Positions 10,034 through 19,599 of a DNA stretch of 64,000 bases are shown one piece after another. A program made the position numbers and the translations under genes. The stretch spans positions 21,859 to 85,858 of the forward strand of contig JAPCJO010000002.1 of NCBI GenBank assembly GCA_027886905.1, in the 5' to 3' direction. Position 1 is the stretch's first letter. Every line of letters begins with the position of its first letter. Below the pieces are notes generated by a model. That model made no database searches, was not told where the DNA came from, and worked only from the letters and a program-made list of their open reading frames with translations. Source of the DNA: Nitrososphaerota archaeon. GTDB taxonomy: Archaea; Thermoproteota; Nitrososphaeria; Nitrososphaerales; Gagatemarchaeaceae.

Positions 10034-10420
10034 TTGGTTTCAGAGAAAGTAATGCGCTTCCAGAACAAGAACAGGGATCTTGACCAGCTCTCTTCGCAAA
10101 TCGAGTCCCAGCTCAAGTCGGAAGGTTACAAGACGCAGTCCGCCAACCCTCCGCTGGGCCGAGTCATTCAGGCGCAAAAGGCTGGCGTATTGCGAGACAT
10201 CATCCTCGCCGACCGGGCGTTCACCATCATGCTCACAGGAGATCCCAACGACTTCACAATCCACATTGGCATCGGCAAGTTTGTGCAGGGCCTCGCGGTC
10301 GCCGCCGTGGAGACTCTGCTCATCTCGGTGCTGTTCCTGGCGGTCGACGTCCCTGAGGCGCTATGGACGCGCCACGTCGAGACCGAGATTGCGAGCCAGA
10401 TAACAAAAATAGTCGGGTGA
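10034..10420 (+). CDS. Hypothetical protein
   Basis: ORF with soluble N-terminus and a hydrophobic segment near the C-terminus. Confidence 0.55.
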   Translation: MVSEKVMRFQNKNRDLDQLSSQIESQLKSEGYKTQSANPPLGRVIQAQKAGVLRDIILADRAFTIMLTGDPNDFTIHIGIGKFVQGLAVAAVETLLISVLFLAVDVPEALWTRHVETEIASQITKIVG

Positions 10421-10468
10421 TTCCCCCCTCCGACTGCCCCGTGGAACCTCGGTCTGACGAACGCCGGG

Positions 10469-10807
10469 CTATCGCGAGCTCTCCTCGAGCTCGCCCCACT
10501 GCCTCAGCGGCCCGAGGGCCTTTTCAAGCTCGAAGATCGCCACGGACGCATAGTCCCCGGTCTGCTCCAGGAAGTCTTTCAGGTTCCTAGCCTCTACGAG
10601 AGAGGGCTGGGGGAACCGGTTGACGCCGTTGCCGGCGGTAGTTGCTACTACGACTAGGCTTCGCATTATTCTCCAGCATAATATTCCTACTATATTAGCA
10701 AGGCTGACCAGAATATTCCCGCCTGAATACAGGGGTCGAATGGTTTGCGGGGCGAGGAAGGCGGCCAAACTTTGGTAGGCTGCTTTGGCATCGAGCTCCG
10801 TCGCCAC
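10469..10807 (-). CDS. Hypothetical ORF crossing an AT-rich island
   Basis: 112-aa ORF only; no family match. Confidence 0.25.
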   Translation of the reverse strand: MATELDAKAAYQSLAAFLAPQTIRPLYSGGNILVSLANIVGILCWRIMRSLVVVATTAGNGVNRFPQPSLVEARNLKDFLEQTGDYASVAIFELEKALGPLRQWGELEESSR

Positions 10808-10909
10808 GCGGGCCCCTCGCTAAGCCCATTACCGGTTTGGCAACATAGAACTGTGTTCTGATACACTTATACCCATCTTGATTTAGTTAACATTCGGGAG
10901 AAGAAGAGG

Positions 10910-12172
10910 ATGCCCTTGAGGAGAGTTTTGAGGACAGCGCCGATGCTGGTATTCATCCTGTTTGCGGTCGCCTCGTTTGCCACGCCCGCCCTCGCTGCGA
11001 CTTACACCCTCACGGTCCAGACCAACTCGCCATCCTACGCGGGGTCTCAGCATATCATGATCAACGGAACGGTGTCCCCAAGTCCGGGGCCGGACACCGC
11101 CGTCGTCCTTACAACGACCAGCCCGGGCGGCACGGTGGTCGATTTTCAAGAAGACGCGGTCAACCCCTCCACTGGGGCTTACAATGGGAGCATCGTTGCC
11201 GGGGGAACCGCCGACTGGATCTCGGGAGTGTATACGGTGAAGGCGGTTTGGGGTAGCAACAGCGGCTCGGCAAACCAAACGACGACGTTTGAGTATTCGC
11301 CAGTTGCAACGACCACGACCACCTCCGTCTCGTGCACACCCGCATCCATTGGGGTAGGTGTCTCGTCGTCCTGCACCGCCTCCGTGTCTGGCGCCACGAG
11401 CATCATCACAGGAGAGACGGTGACCTTCTCCCAGACGGCAGGGACGGGGAGCGTTACACTCCCGTCCCCCGCGACCTGCACGCTTTCCGGGACGAGCTGC
11501 TCCGTCACGGCCACTGGAGCCACCTCGGGCTCAGCGACCATTCAGGCGTCTTACCCCGGAGACGCGAGCGACGCGGCTAGTTCTGGCACCGCGAGCGTAG
11601 CTGTGACCGAGGCTGCGACAAGCACCTCCGTCTCTTGCACCGCCTCTACTGTCGAGATCCCCGGCGTCTTGATCTGTACCGCGACGGTGACGGGAGCCGC
11701 CGGCACGATCAAGGGTGAGACCATCACGTTCTCTCAGCCGCCGGGGGAGACTGGGAGCGTCAACATGACCTCGCCTGCGACGTGCATCCTTGGCACTGGA
11801 GGAAGCTGCTCGATATCAGTGATAGGCGCGACCCCAGGAGCCGTTACGATAGAGGCGACGTATCCGGGAGATGCCAGCAACGCGGCTAGCTCGGGAACGG
11901 TCTTAATAACTGCCGTCTTGACATCCACCACCGTCACGTCGACGTCGTCTTCAAATTCGACATCCTCTTCTTCGACGTCGTCGAGTAACCAAACGTCTAT
12001 TTCGACCAGTCGGACCCAGACGAGCACGACCTCCACCCAGTCTTCCGGCGGAGGGTCGGGATCCCTGATTTACGTGGTCTTGGCCGTCGTCATCATAGCG
12101 ATCGTGGTTGGCGTCGTGTTCTGGAGAAGGAGGGTAGCGAGCAGTTATGGCGGGCAACCGGCCACTAAGTGA
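10910..12172 (+). CDS. Cell-surface protein with tandem Ig-like repeats, Ser/Thr-rich stalk and C-terminal TM anchor
   Basis: Signal peptide; two ~98-aa repeats (SVSC...SCTASV...PATCTLSGTSCSVT); S/T stalk; TM followed by RRR. Confidence 0.82.
   Translation: MPLRRVLRTAPMLVFILFAVASFATPALAATYTLTVQTNSPSYAGSQHIMINGTVSPSPGPDTAVVLTTTSPGGTVVDFQEDAVNPSTGAYNGSIVAGGTADWISGVYTVKAVWGSNSGSANQTTTFEYSPVATTTTTSVSCTPASIGVGVSSSCTASVSGATSIITGETVTFSQTAGTGSVTLPSPATCTLSGTSCSVTATGATSGSATIQASYPGDASDAASSGTASVAVTEAATSTSVSCTASTVEIPGVLICTATVTGAAGTIKGETITFSQPPGETGSVNMTSPATCILGTGGSCSISVIGATPGAVTIEATYPGDASNAASSGTVLITAVLTSTTVTSTSSSNSTSSSSTSSSNQTSISTSRTQTSTTSTQSSGGGSGSLIYVVLAVVIIAIVVGVVFWRRRVASSYGGQPATK
11309..11907 (+). repeat. 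Two tandem ~300-bp repeats encoding cysteine-containing Ig-like domains
   Basis: TSVSCTPAS...YPGDASDAASSGT and TSVSCTAST...YPGDASNAASSGT. Confidence 0.8.
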
Positions 12173-12236
12173 GCTCCAGCGCATCCTAGGGTCGCGGTCC
12201 CCAAACTCATTTACCGGCACCCCCCCTTTTGACGCG

Positions 12237-12620
12237 ATGAAGTTCCGCTTCTATTACGCCGGGATAAGGGTCAGGAACCTGAAGAGGTCGCTGGAGTTCT
12301 ACACGGAGGCGATGGGGATGAAGGTCGTCAACAAAGGGACGATGCCGCACGGGGGGAAGTTCGTCCAGCTCAGGGGGAAGGGCTCGAAGCAGACCCTCGA
12401 GCTCAACTGGTATCCGGCTGGGAGCAAGTTCTACTCCGAATACGCCGGGGGAGAGGAGATGGACCACCTCGCCTTCGTGGTCAATGACGCCGCCAAGGCG
12501 TACAAGGAGCTCATCTCGAAGGGCGCGACGCCGGCCGTCTCGCCCAAGGAGTCGCAGGGCACAGAGGTCTACGTGAAAGACCCGGACGGGATCTGGATAG
12601 AGCTCCTGTCGTCAGGCTGA
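12237..12620 (+). CDS. VOC/glyoxalase family protein
   Basis: GIRVRNLKRSLEFYTEAMGMKVV ... DPDGIWIELL. Confidence 0.88.
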   Translation: MKFRFYYAGIRVRNLKRSLEFYTEAMGMKVVNKGTMPHGGKFVQLRGKGSKQTLELNWYPAGSKFYSEYAGGEEMDHLAFVVNDAAKAYKELISKGATPAVSPKESQGTEVYVKDPDGIWIELLSSG

Positions 12621-12893
12621 GACCGAAGTGGAGTCGTACGCAATCAGGAGCTGCTCGAGCATTATCGCGTAGTTCACCTCTCCGCCCATGTGCCTGACGT
12701 CAAAGACGTCCTTCCCGTCGATGAGGACGGCGGGGATCGTGAGCCAGTACTTGTCGTGCAGTTGCGGGTCGTCGCCTATGTCGACCACCTTCACCTCGAG
12801 GTTGTAGCGCTGCGAAAGCGAGTTCAGGGTGGCGACCACCTTCTCGCAGAGGTGGCAGCCCTTCTTTGAGACCACCGTGACCGCTCGTCTCAT
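12612..12893 (-). CDS. Glutaredoxin-like thioredoxin-fold protein
   Basis: VTVVSKKGCHLCEKVVATLNSL ... IPAVLIDGK. Confidence 0.8.
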   Translation of the reverse strand: MRRAVTVVSKKGCHLCEKVVATLNSLSQRYNLEVKVVDIGDDPQLHDKYWLTIPAVLIDGKDVFDVRHMGGEVNYAIMLEQLLIAYDSTSVSA

Positions 12894-12921
12894 TGGGAGG
12901 GGCGACGCGCCCGGGGTTCAT

Positions 12922-13305
12922 CTATACTTTGTCTTGCCCGGCCGTCAGCCCTTGAGGCGCGGCTCGGGGGCTGGGCACGGGGGCGGCCTCGGCTGCCTCC
13001 TCGGCGAGCTTCCGCTTCGCTATCAGGATCCTGACCCTCTGCTGGCACGCGATGGCCCTGTCGCTGAAGGCCTTCCAAGGGGTATAGTCCTGCGTTCCCT
13101 TGGCCAGGAGCAGAAGGAGGTCCGCGGCCTGGAGGTAGTCGACTATGGCGTCGCCGAACCGCCCCGCCTTCTCCTTCGCGACCGCCTCGTTTACGAGGTG
13201 GGCCGCGTACATCTCGATCTTCTTGAGCCTCGAGGCCTGCACGGCCTGGGCTTGCTGTTGCGGTTTCGGGGCTACATGTGCTCCTGGCATTCGGTGTCGC
13301 TGCAC
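12922..13305 (-). CDS. Stand-alone MIT-domain-like protein
   Basis: AAHLVNEAVAKEKAGRFGDAIVDYLQAADLLLLLAKG...AFSDRAIACQQRVRILIAKRK resembles the MIT domain of archaeal CdvC/Vps4. Confidence 0.65.
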   Translation of the reverse strand: MQRHRMPGAHVAPKPQQQAQAVQASRLKKIEMYAAHLVNEAVAKEKAGRFGDAIVDYLQAADLLLLLAKGTQDYTPWKAFSDRAIACQQRVRILIAKRKLAEEAAEAAPVPSPRAAPQGLTAGQDKV

Positions 13306-13476
13306 CGGTCCAGGCGATAGCCATCTGTGTCAGGATTCTTCAACAAGTGTGCGAAGTTCGCGTCGATTGGTCAGGCTTTTTGGCTGACGCGGCCCCTGTA
13401 TGCCCGTCGGGTACACCCGAGGGGCGCCTAAGGAATATTAATCTGGTAGGCCCCGTGGCGCCAAGGGGCTAGGGTT

Positions 13477-14016
13477 TTGGTTCCAGCGAAGACGGTCAGT
13501 GGCAGTTGGCTCCTCGTCTTGTCCGTCGGCGCGATAATCATCTCCATCGCGTTCATCGGCGTCGCCTACGTGGCACTCTCCCCAAAGCAGGGCGGCACCA
13601 TGTTCGGGACGCTCTTCGTCAACGAAGGCGGTTACTCCAACGCGACCGCCAGCGCCACGGCCTCCTACAACGCGACCCTGACGGCGACCAACGGGAACGG
13701 CTCCATCCTGCTCACCTTCCTCTCGGGGAGCGACCTCATCCAGAACCACCTCCTTTCGATTAGCAATTACACGATCAACGTCAACCAGATATCCATGACC
13801 ATTGGCGGGCACACGGTCATCCTCCCCTGGGAGGACAACGACACCGTCTGGGCCGGCGTCTACAACAACAACTACATCGCTTCGTGGGGGCCTTCGGCGC
13901 CAGGCTACGAGCTCCGCGGCCAGGTCAGCCCCACCCTCTTCGGCCTCCCCTCGAACGCCTATGTCGAGTTCAGGTTCGAGGCGGCCGGCGGCGAGGCCTC
14001 GAGCGACTGCTGCTAG
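13477..14016 (+). CDS. Hypothetical membrane-anchored secreted protein
   Basis: N-terminal TM, Asn/Thr-rich ectodomain, C-terminal CC. Confidence 0.6.
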   Translation: MVPAKTVSGSWLLVLSVGAIIISIAFIGVAYVALSPKQGGTMFGTLFVNEGGYSNATASATASYNATLTATNGNGSILLTFLSGSDLIQNHLLSISNYTINVNQISMTIGGHTVILPWEDNDTVWAGVYNNNYIASWGPSAPGYELRGQVSPTLFGLPSNAYVEFRFEAAGGEASSDCC

Positions 14017-14133
14017 CAGGGTTTTAGCCGAGAATCTCCTTTTTGCTCGGTGAAAGCTGCAAATCTTCTGGAATTCCACTTCCAGGATGCGGCGGATTAT
14101 ATCGCGTGTGGGGTAACGCGTACCCGAAGCAAC

Positions 14134-14835
14134 ATGCAAGTGAACGCAGGAAAACTCCAGATTCTGACCGTCGCAGCGATGCTCGTAATAGTCTCGGGCG
14201 GGATCGCCGCGTACGCGCAAGCCCAATCGGCCTCCGCCGGCAGCACGCCGGCCGGAGGCGTGCCAGTCGCACTGGCGGGCGGCGACACGAACTCGACGTC
14301 GACTTCGTCAACGAACTCGACTTCGACCTCCACATCGACGTCAACGACTTCGACCACCGCTAACCAGACACTCTGCCAACCGACGACACCGATCAAGGTC
14401 GGAAGGCTCATTCTCCCAATCACCGCCGCCGCGACCACGACGGGCGGCATCTCCTTCTCCAACGACAGGGGATGCTACGCGTCCATCACCACAGTTGGCG
14501 GCATCTTCAACGTCCAAGTCCTTCTGCGCTATGCCAAGCCGGTCACCCAGTACAACGTGGTCCTCGTAGCCAACGGCACGAGCTACACGCTGGGCAACAT
14601 GGTGACAGGGCCAGGAGGCAACGGGCAGATGGACAACCAAGTCCTCTTGACGGCGGGCACATACGCGGTGTCCCTCCAGATCTACGACACGTCGTCCAGC
14701 CCCGGCCACAGCGTCCTGGTGCTGTCGACAGGCCAAGGCACCATAACGTCTCCCCCATTCCCGACCGTGAGCAGCAGCCAGCCACCCATACCGGGCGGCC
14801 AGAACGGCCAGGGCCACTCCGGGCAGCACAAGTAG
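14134..14835 (+). CDS. Hypothetical secreted protein with Ser/Thr-rich linker
   Basis: Signal peptide MQVNAGKLQILTVAAMLVIVSGGIAAYA; STSSTNSTSTSTSTSTTSTT linker. Confidence 0.65.
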   Translation: MQVNAGKLQILTVAAMLVIVSGGIAAYAQAQSASAGSTPAGGVPVALAGGDTNSTSTSSTNSTSTSTSTSTTSTTANQTLCQPTTPIKVGRLILPITAAATTTGGISFSNDRGCYASITTVGGIFNVQVLLRYAKPVTQYNVVLVANGTSYTLGNMVTGPGGNGQMDNQVLLTAGTYAVSLQIYDTSSSPGHSVLVLSTGQGTITSPPFPTVSSSQPPIPGGQNGQGHSGQHK

Positions 14836-14845
14836 AATCGGCAGG

Positions 14846-14887
14846 AGGCACGGCCTATCCGGCCGTGCCTTCCCCTCTCCTTTTTTT
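14846..14887 (+). terminator. Hairpin plus poly-T terminator
   Basis: AGGCACGGCC-TATCC-GGCCGTGCCT perfect 10-bp stem followed by TTTTTTT, just after the stop of 14134..14835. Confidence 0.75.
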
Positions 14888-14989
14888 CTCAATAGCACCG
14901 ACGCCTGTCAGTTCAGGGCCTAGCGCGCCGCGTAATCCAAGCATGGCAAATTATAAAGGAACAACTCAGGGCAAGGACCGCGCAGAGCC

Positions 14990-15469
14990 ATGAAGAGTCA
15001 GAACTACACGACCGCTTTCACGGTAGACCAAACGCCGAAGGAGGCCTTCGACGCCATCAACAACGTTCGCGGCTGGTGGTCGGGAAACATCGAGGGCAGC
15101 ACAGACAAGCTCGGCGACGAGTGGACGTATCGCTACGAAGACATCCACTATTCTAAGCAGAGGATTACAGAGCTAGTTCCCGGCAAGAAGGTCGCTTGGC
15201 TTGTCTTGGACAGCGCCCTCAATTTCGTTGAAGACAAGGACGAGTGGAACGGGACAAAGATCACGTTCGAAATCTCCAAGAAGGGCGACAAGACCGAAGT
15301 TCGTTTCACCCACGCGGGCCTGGTTCCCGCCTACGAATGCTATGGCGCCTGCTCAAACGCATGGGGCTCCTACATCAACGGTAGCTTGCGGAAATTGATC
15401 ACCAAGGGTAAGGGACAGCCCAACAAGAAAGAAAAGGCGAAGGGCACCCCGAGCAGGAAGAAAAAGTGA
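14990..15469 (+). CDS. SRPBCC/AHSA1-like protein
   Basis: FTVDQTPKEAFDAINNVRGWWSGNIEG ... VRFTHAGL. Confidence 0.8.
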   Translation: MKSQNYTTAFTVDQTPKEAFDAINNVRGWWSGNIEGSTDKLGDEWTYRYEDIHYSKQRITELVPGKKVAWLVLDSALNFVEDKDEWNGTKITFEISKKGDKTEVRFTHAGLVPAYECYGACSNAWGSYINGSLRKLITKGKGQPNKKEKAKGTPSRKKK

Positions 15470-15577
15470 ATGCGGAGAGGGCGCACTCCGGCGAAGATGG
15501 CGCGGGGCCAAATCAGGCTGACCGTGCTCTCAACAGAATCTGATTAATAGCCCGGCGGTCGCTTAGCCACGAAAGCA

Positions 15578-16948
15578 GTGTTCCTAGAGTCCGAGTTCTC
15601 CGCATATCACGAGGCCCTTGAGCATGGTGAGACGACCTGCGAGCGAAGAGTCCGAGACGAGCTCGAGAACGTAGAGCACTACAACGAGAGGCTCAACGCG
15701 TTCGTCACGGTGTTCGGAGGAGAGAAGGGGATTGCGCTCTCGAGGGCGCGCGAACTCGACGCGGGGCTCAAGGCGGGGAAGCGCACGCGCCCGTCCGGCA
15801 TGTTCGGAATCCCGCTGGCGATCAAGGACAACATCTTCTTCGGTGGGTTCCCGACGACCGCGGCGACATACTACTTCAAGGACTTCGTCCCGAGCCTGAA
15901 CGCCGACATCGTCGACGACGCGCTGGGCCTGGGGTGCATACCCCTCGGCAAGACGAACCTGCACGAGCTCGCGCTCGGCGGGACATCCGCGGCCTCCTTC
16001 TTTGGGCCGGTGAGGAACCCCAACGACGTGGAGAGGGTCGCCGGAGGCTCGAGCGGCGGGTCGGCCGTCTCGGTCTCAATATCGAGGGGACCGGTGCTCG
16101 GCCTCGGGACGGACACGGGCGGCTCGATAAGGGTCCCCGCTGCCCTCTGCGGGATCATGGGGTTCAAGCCCACGCTCGGGACGCTCAGCCTGGGGGGAGT
16201 CTTCCCGCTGAGCGCCACGCTCGACCACGCGGGCCTCCTCACAAGGACCATGCCCGACATGGTGAAGGCGTTCGAGCACCTAGCGGGAACGCGCAGGCCC
16301 CGCGCGCAGACCAGGCGCCGCAGCGAGAGGATCAAGGTGGGTGTCCTGACCGGGCACTTCCAGGAGGAGACCGAGGAGAAGGTCTCGAAGAACTTCTGGA
16401 GGGCCGTCGACAGGATGGAGGCCTCGGGCGACTTTCAGGCGGTGGAGGTCCCGACGGACTCGAGCTACGAGAGGTTCACTAGGGCCAGGGCGGCCATCCA
16501 GCTGAAGGAGGCGGCCTGGTTCTACAAGGAGCTCGTCAACTCGGAAAAGGTCGCTGCCAAGATGAACCAGGACGTCCTGACGCTGCTGGGCCGGGGGATG
16601 GGGGTGGGCCAGGTCCGCTACCTCGGCGCGAACCTGGTCAGGCTCGAGTCGGTCAGGGCCTTCGGGCGTCTCCTGAAGGGGCTGGACGTCCTCGCGATGC
16701 CCACGGCGAGGGTCGTGGCGCCCAGACTCGACGACGTGGCCGGGAAGGAGGCCGGGAGGCTCCGGCGCCTGCTCCTCCAGAACACGGAGATGTTCAACCT
16801 CTGCGGCTTCCCCGCGCTCAGCATCCCCTCTAACCCGGGGTCGGCTGAGCTGCCCACGGCGATGCAGCTGGCGTGCGGTCTGGGCGAGGACGAGCTGACG
16901 CTGCGAGCGGGAGACCTTGCGATGCGGGCGATCGTCCGCCAGTCGTGA
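15578..16948 (+). CDS. Amidase signature family protein
   Basis: GIPLAIKDNI, GGSSGGSAVSVSISRGPVLGLGTDTGGSIRVPAALCGIMGFKPT. Confidence 0.93.
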   Translation: MFLESEFSAYHEALEHGETTCERRVRDELENVEHYNERLNAFVTVFGGEKGIALSRARELDAGLKAGKRTRPSGMFGIPLAIKDNIFFGGFPTTAATYYFKDFVPSLNADIVDDALGLGCIPLGKTNLHELALGGTSAASFFGPVRNPNDVERVAGGSSGGSAVSVSISRGPVLGLGTDTGGSIRVPAALCGIMGFKPTLGTLSLGGVFPLSATLDHAGLLTRTMPDMVKAFEHLAGTRRPRAQTRRRSERIKVGVLTGHFQEETEEKVSKNFWRAVDRMEASGDFQAVEVPTDSSYERFTRARAAIQLKEAAWFYKELVNSEKVAAKMNQDVLTLLGRGMGVGQVRYLGANLVRLESVRAFGRLLKGLDVLAMPTARVVAPRLDDVAGKEAGRLRRLLLQNTEMFNLCGFPALSIPSNPGSAELPTAMQLACGLGEDELTLRAGDLAMRAIVRQS

Positions 16949-16959
16949 GCCTCGGCTCG

Positions 16960-17601
16960 TTAGGAAGGATGCCGGGCCGCCGGACGCAAGGCCAGGCTCT
17001 TCAGGAGGCGGCTGCTTGTCGTCTGCTTGGCACCTCGCGAGAGCATGACCCTCAGGGCGGTGGCGGAGTCGGTCCGCTTGAGGTTGACCCCTCTCACGCA
17101 GTCGGTTAAGACGTAGGTCTCGAAGCCTTGCGCCGCCCCGTCGAGCACCGTGTTCTTGACGCAGTAGTCGGTCGCCAGCCCGGCGACGTAGATCTGCCTC
17201 ACGCCGAGACCGCGGAGCTTGCGCGCCAGGTCTGTCCCCTGGAAGCCCGAGTACGCGTCTTCGGCTTGGAGGGTGCCCTTGTCTATGACTTGGGCGTCGG
17301 CGGGGACCACGAGCGCCGGATGAAAGCTCGCTCCAGGCGTGTTCTGGACGCAGTGCGGCGGCCACGGTCCTCCGCTGGCCTTGAAGGAGACGTGGTTCTT
17401 CGGGTGCCAGTCTCGCGTAAAGAAGACGGGCAGGCCGGCCCTTTCGAACGCCCCGATCAGCTCGTTGACGGCCGGAATTATCTCGTCCCCGTCGGCTACC
17501 GGGAGGGATCCTCCGGGGCAAAAGTCCCTCTGTATGTCGACGACGATGAGGGCTCGCTTCGGTTCTACGTCTGCGCGGTCTGCGATTCCTCTCGTCGGCA
17601 T
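16960..17601 (-). CDS. pncA: Nicotinamidase
   Basis: ALIVVDIQRDFCPGGSL, DWHPKNHVSF, GLATDYCVKNTVLDG. Confidence 0.92.
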   Translation of the reverse strand: MPTRGIADRADVEPKRALIVVDIQRDFCPGGSLPVADGDEIIPAVNELIGAFERAGLPVFFTRDWHPKNHVSFKASGGPWPPHCVQNTPGASFHPALVVPADAQVIDKGTLQAEDAYSGFQGTDLARKLRGLGVRQIYVAGLATDYCVKNTVLDGAAQGFETYVLTDCVRGVNLKRTDSATALRVMLSRGAKQTTSSRLLKSLALRPAARHPS

Positions 17602-17664
17602 GGTCGGTAAGGGATGTGGCCCCTTAAAATCGATTCCTCGGGCGAGCCGAATTAGGCAATCACG

Positions 17665-17673
17665 TTTATATAC
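17665..17673 (+). promoter_or_regulatory. TATA-box-like promoter element of the HxlR gene
   Basis: TTTATATAC upstream of the 17710 start in the pncA/HxlR divergent spacer. Confidence 0.5.
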
Positions 17674-17709
17674 TTAGTTACGCAAATGGACTAGATAGGC
17701 GAAGCTAAG

Positions 17710-18075
17710 TTGAGCGAAACGAAGCAGATGACTCAGGAGAACGAGGAGAACTGCAAGCTGGTCTACGCCCCGTGGAACCAGCTGACCAAGGTCTGGACCC
17801 TCCCGGTGATCCATAGCCTGGGCCTCAAGGAGCCCGCGAGGTTCAACGAGCTGAAGAGGAGGACGCAGGGAATAAGCGCGACGAGCCTGACGGAGAGGCT
17901 CAGCGAGCTCGAGCGCGAGGGCATCGTCCAGCGCAAGGTCTTCCCCGACTCGCCCCCGAGGGTGGAGTACTCCTTGACCAAGAAGGGCTGGGAGCTGCAG
18001 GCCATACTGGGCGAGTTCGCCGAGTGGGCAATCAAGTGGGGCAAGCCGCAGGCGCCGGAAGCCAGTAGCCAGTAG
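17710..18075 (+). CDS. HxlR family transcriptional regulator
   Basis: C-K...KVWTLPVIHSLGLKEPARFNELKRRTQGISATSLTERLSELEREGIVQRKVF. Confidence 0.9.
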   Translation: MSETKQMTQENEENCKLVYAPWNQLTKVWTLPVIHSLGLKEPARFNELKRRTQGISATSLTERLSELEREGIVQRKVFPDSPPRVEYSLTKKGWELQAILGEFAEWAIKWGKPQAPEASSQ

Positions 18076-18144
18076 CGCCGAAGAGACCTACTCACGGGCT
18101 CCAGACTGCCAGACATAATAGCGGGAGCTCAGTCTCTTTCTCTG

Positions 18145-18528
18145 ATGAAGAGCAAGGGCCTCGTCAGCAAGGCGGACAGGATAGAGGCCGTCACCTTCAG
18201 CGACGAGGAGGTCGAGTTCCTCACCCAGAGCAGGCTCGCGAGGGTGGCGACGGCCTCGAGCGAGGGGCAGCCTCACGTCGTGCCAGTCGTCTACGAGTTC
18301 GACGGCACTGCCTTCTACTTCACCGGTTGGAACCTGGAAAAGAGCCTGAAGTTCCAGAACCTGCTCCAGAACAAGAAGGTCGCCATCGTCGTGGACGACC
18401 TCGTCACCGTCAGCCCGTGGAGGCCGCGCGGGGTGGAAGTCAGGGGTGTGGCAGAGCTGGGGAGCGAGGGAGGCCGTCCCTACGTGAAAGTCTGTCCTCA
18501 GGTCAAGCGCAGTTGGGGCTTCCGCTAG
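18145..18528 (+). CDS. PPOX-class (pyridoxamine phosphate oxidase-like) flavin/F420-binding protein
   Basis: EVEFLTQSRLARVATASSEGQPHVVPVVYEFDGTAFYF. Confidence 0.85.
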   Translation: MKSKGLVSKADRIEAVTFSDEEVEFLTQSRLARVATASSEGQPHVVPVVYEFDGTAFYFTGWNLEKSLKFQNLLQNKKVAIVVDDLVTVSPWRPRGVEVRGVAELGSEGGRPYVKVCPQVKRSWGFR

Positions 18529-19592
18529 CCGGGCGCGGGTTGCTGCTGGCTGACGCAGTGGATTCCTCCGAAGCCGTAGACGAGCTCCCTGCAGTCGACC
18601 GGGACAATCTTTCTGCCGTGGAAGTAATCCGAGAGTGTGTCGAGGGCAGCGCCGTCCCTCCTCGCGTCGCCGAAGACAGGCACGAGCACCGCCGAGTTGC
18701 CGATGTAGAAGTTCGCGTAGCTGGCAGGGAGCCTCTCGCCGTCCGCCTCCACTCCGCGCGGCATCTCGATCGGCACGACCTCTAAGCCGCGCCCCCGGTC
18801 GTCCCTGTGCTTCGCGAGCAGGGCGCGGTCTTGTTCGAGTGCGGCGTGATTGACGTCGCCGGCGTCAGGCTCGGCCATGCACACGACCGTTTCCTCGTTC
18901 ACGAACCTCGCGATGTCGTCGACGTGTCCGTCGGTGTCGTCGCCAGCGACCCCCTCCCCAAGCCACACGACGCTCTCCACCCCCAGGTAGTCGTGGAGGA
19001 GGCCCTCGAGCTGGGCCTTCGAGAGCTGAGGGTTCCGGTTCTTGTTGAGCAGGCACTGTCTTGTCGTCAGCAGCGCGCCCCTGCCGTTGACGTCTATCGA
19101 GCCGCCCTCCAGCACCACCCCGGTCTCGAAGATTCTCAGACCCGTAGACCTCGCGACCTCCAGCCCGGTCGCGTCGTCGGGGAGGAGGTCATCGTACTTG
19201 TCCCCCCAGGCGTTGAACTTCCACTTGGTCGCCGCGACGGCCTTCCGCCTCCCGCCCTTCACGAAGATGGGGCCATAGTCCCGCATCCACACGTCCGCGC
19301 TCTTTATTTTGTGGAAAGCCACCCCCTTCGCCCCAATCATCGACCGCACCCGGTCCTCCATGTGCTCGTCGTCCACGAGCAGGTCGACCCGCTCCCCCCT
19401 GGCTAGGGCCTCAATCATCTCCACGTAGGCCGCCTCCACCTTCGAGACTATTTCGGGAGGAAACGTGAGAGGGTTCTTCGGCCAGGAGAGCCACGTGGAG
19501 TCGTGCTTCGCCCACTCGGCGGGCATCGAGAACCCCAGTCGGGCTGGCATCTCCACCTCGGCCTTGGCCGCTCCGCTCTTCGCTCTGGACAT
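18525..19592 (-). CDS. aguA: Agmatine deiminase
   Basis: GFSMPAEWAKHDSTWLSWP, DVWMRDYGPIFV, DTDGHVDDIARFV, GGIHCVSQQQP. Confidence 0.93.
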   Translation of the reverse strand: MSRAKSGAAKAEVEMPARLGFSMPAEWAKHDSTWLSWPKNPLTFPPEIVSKVEAAYVEMIEALARGERVDLLVDDEHMEDRVRSMIGAKGVAFHKIKSADVWMRDYGPIFVKGGRRKAVAATKWKFNAWGDKYDDLLPDDATGLEVARSTGLRIFETGVVLEGGSIDVNGRGALLTTRQCLLNKNRNPQLSKAQLEGLLHDYLGVESVVWLGEGVAGDDTDGHVDDIARFVNEETVVCMAEPDAGDVNHAALEQDRALLAKHRDDRGRGLEVVPIEMPRGVEADGERLPASYANFYIGNSAVLVPVFGDARRDGAALDTLSDYFHGRKIVPVDCRELVYGFGGIHCVSQQQPAPG

Positions 19593-19599
19593 GGGATTC

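Noticed and set aside
10640-10760. AT-rich island as a mobile element end or origin
   Set aside because: No terminal repeats, target duplication or initiator gene nearby; composition alone is insufficient.
11930-12030. Short TCG/ACG-rich repeats as a CRISPR-like or satellite array
   Set aside because: They are in frame and encode a Ser/Thr linker; spacers are not unique and no cas genes are present. The same holds for 14285-14360.
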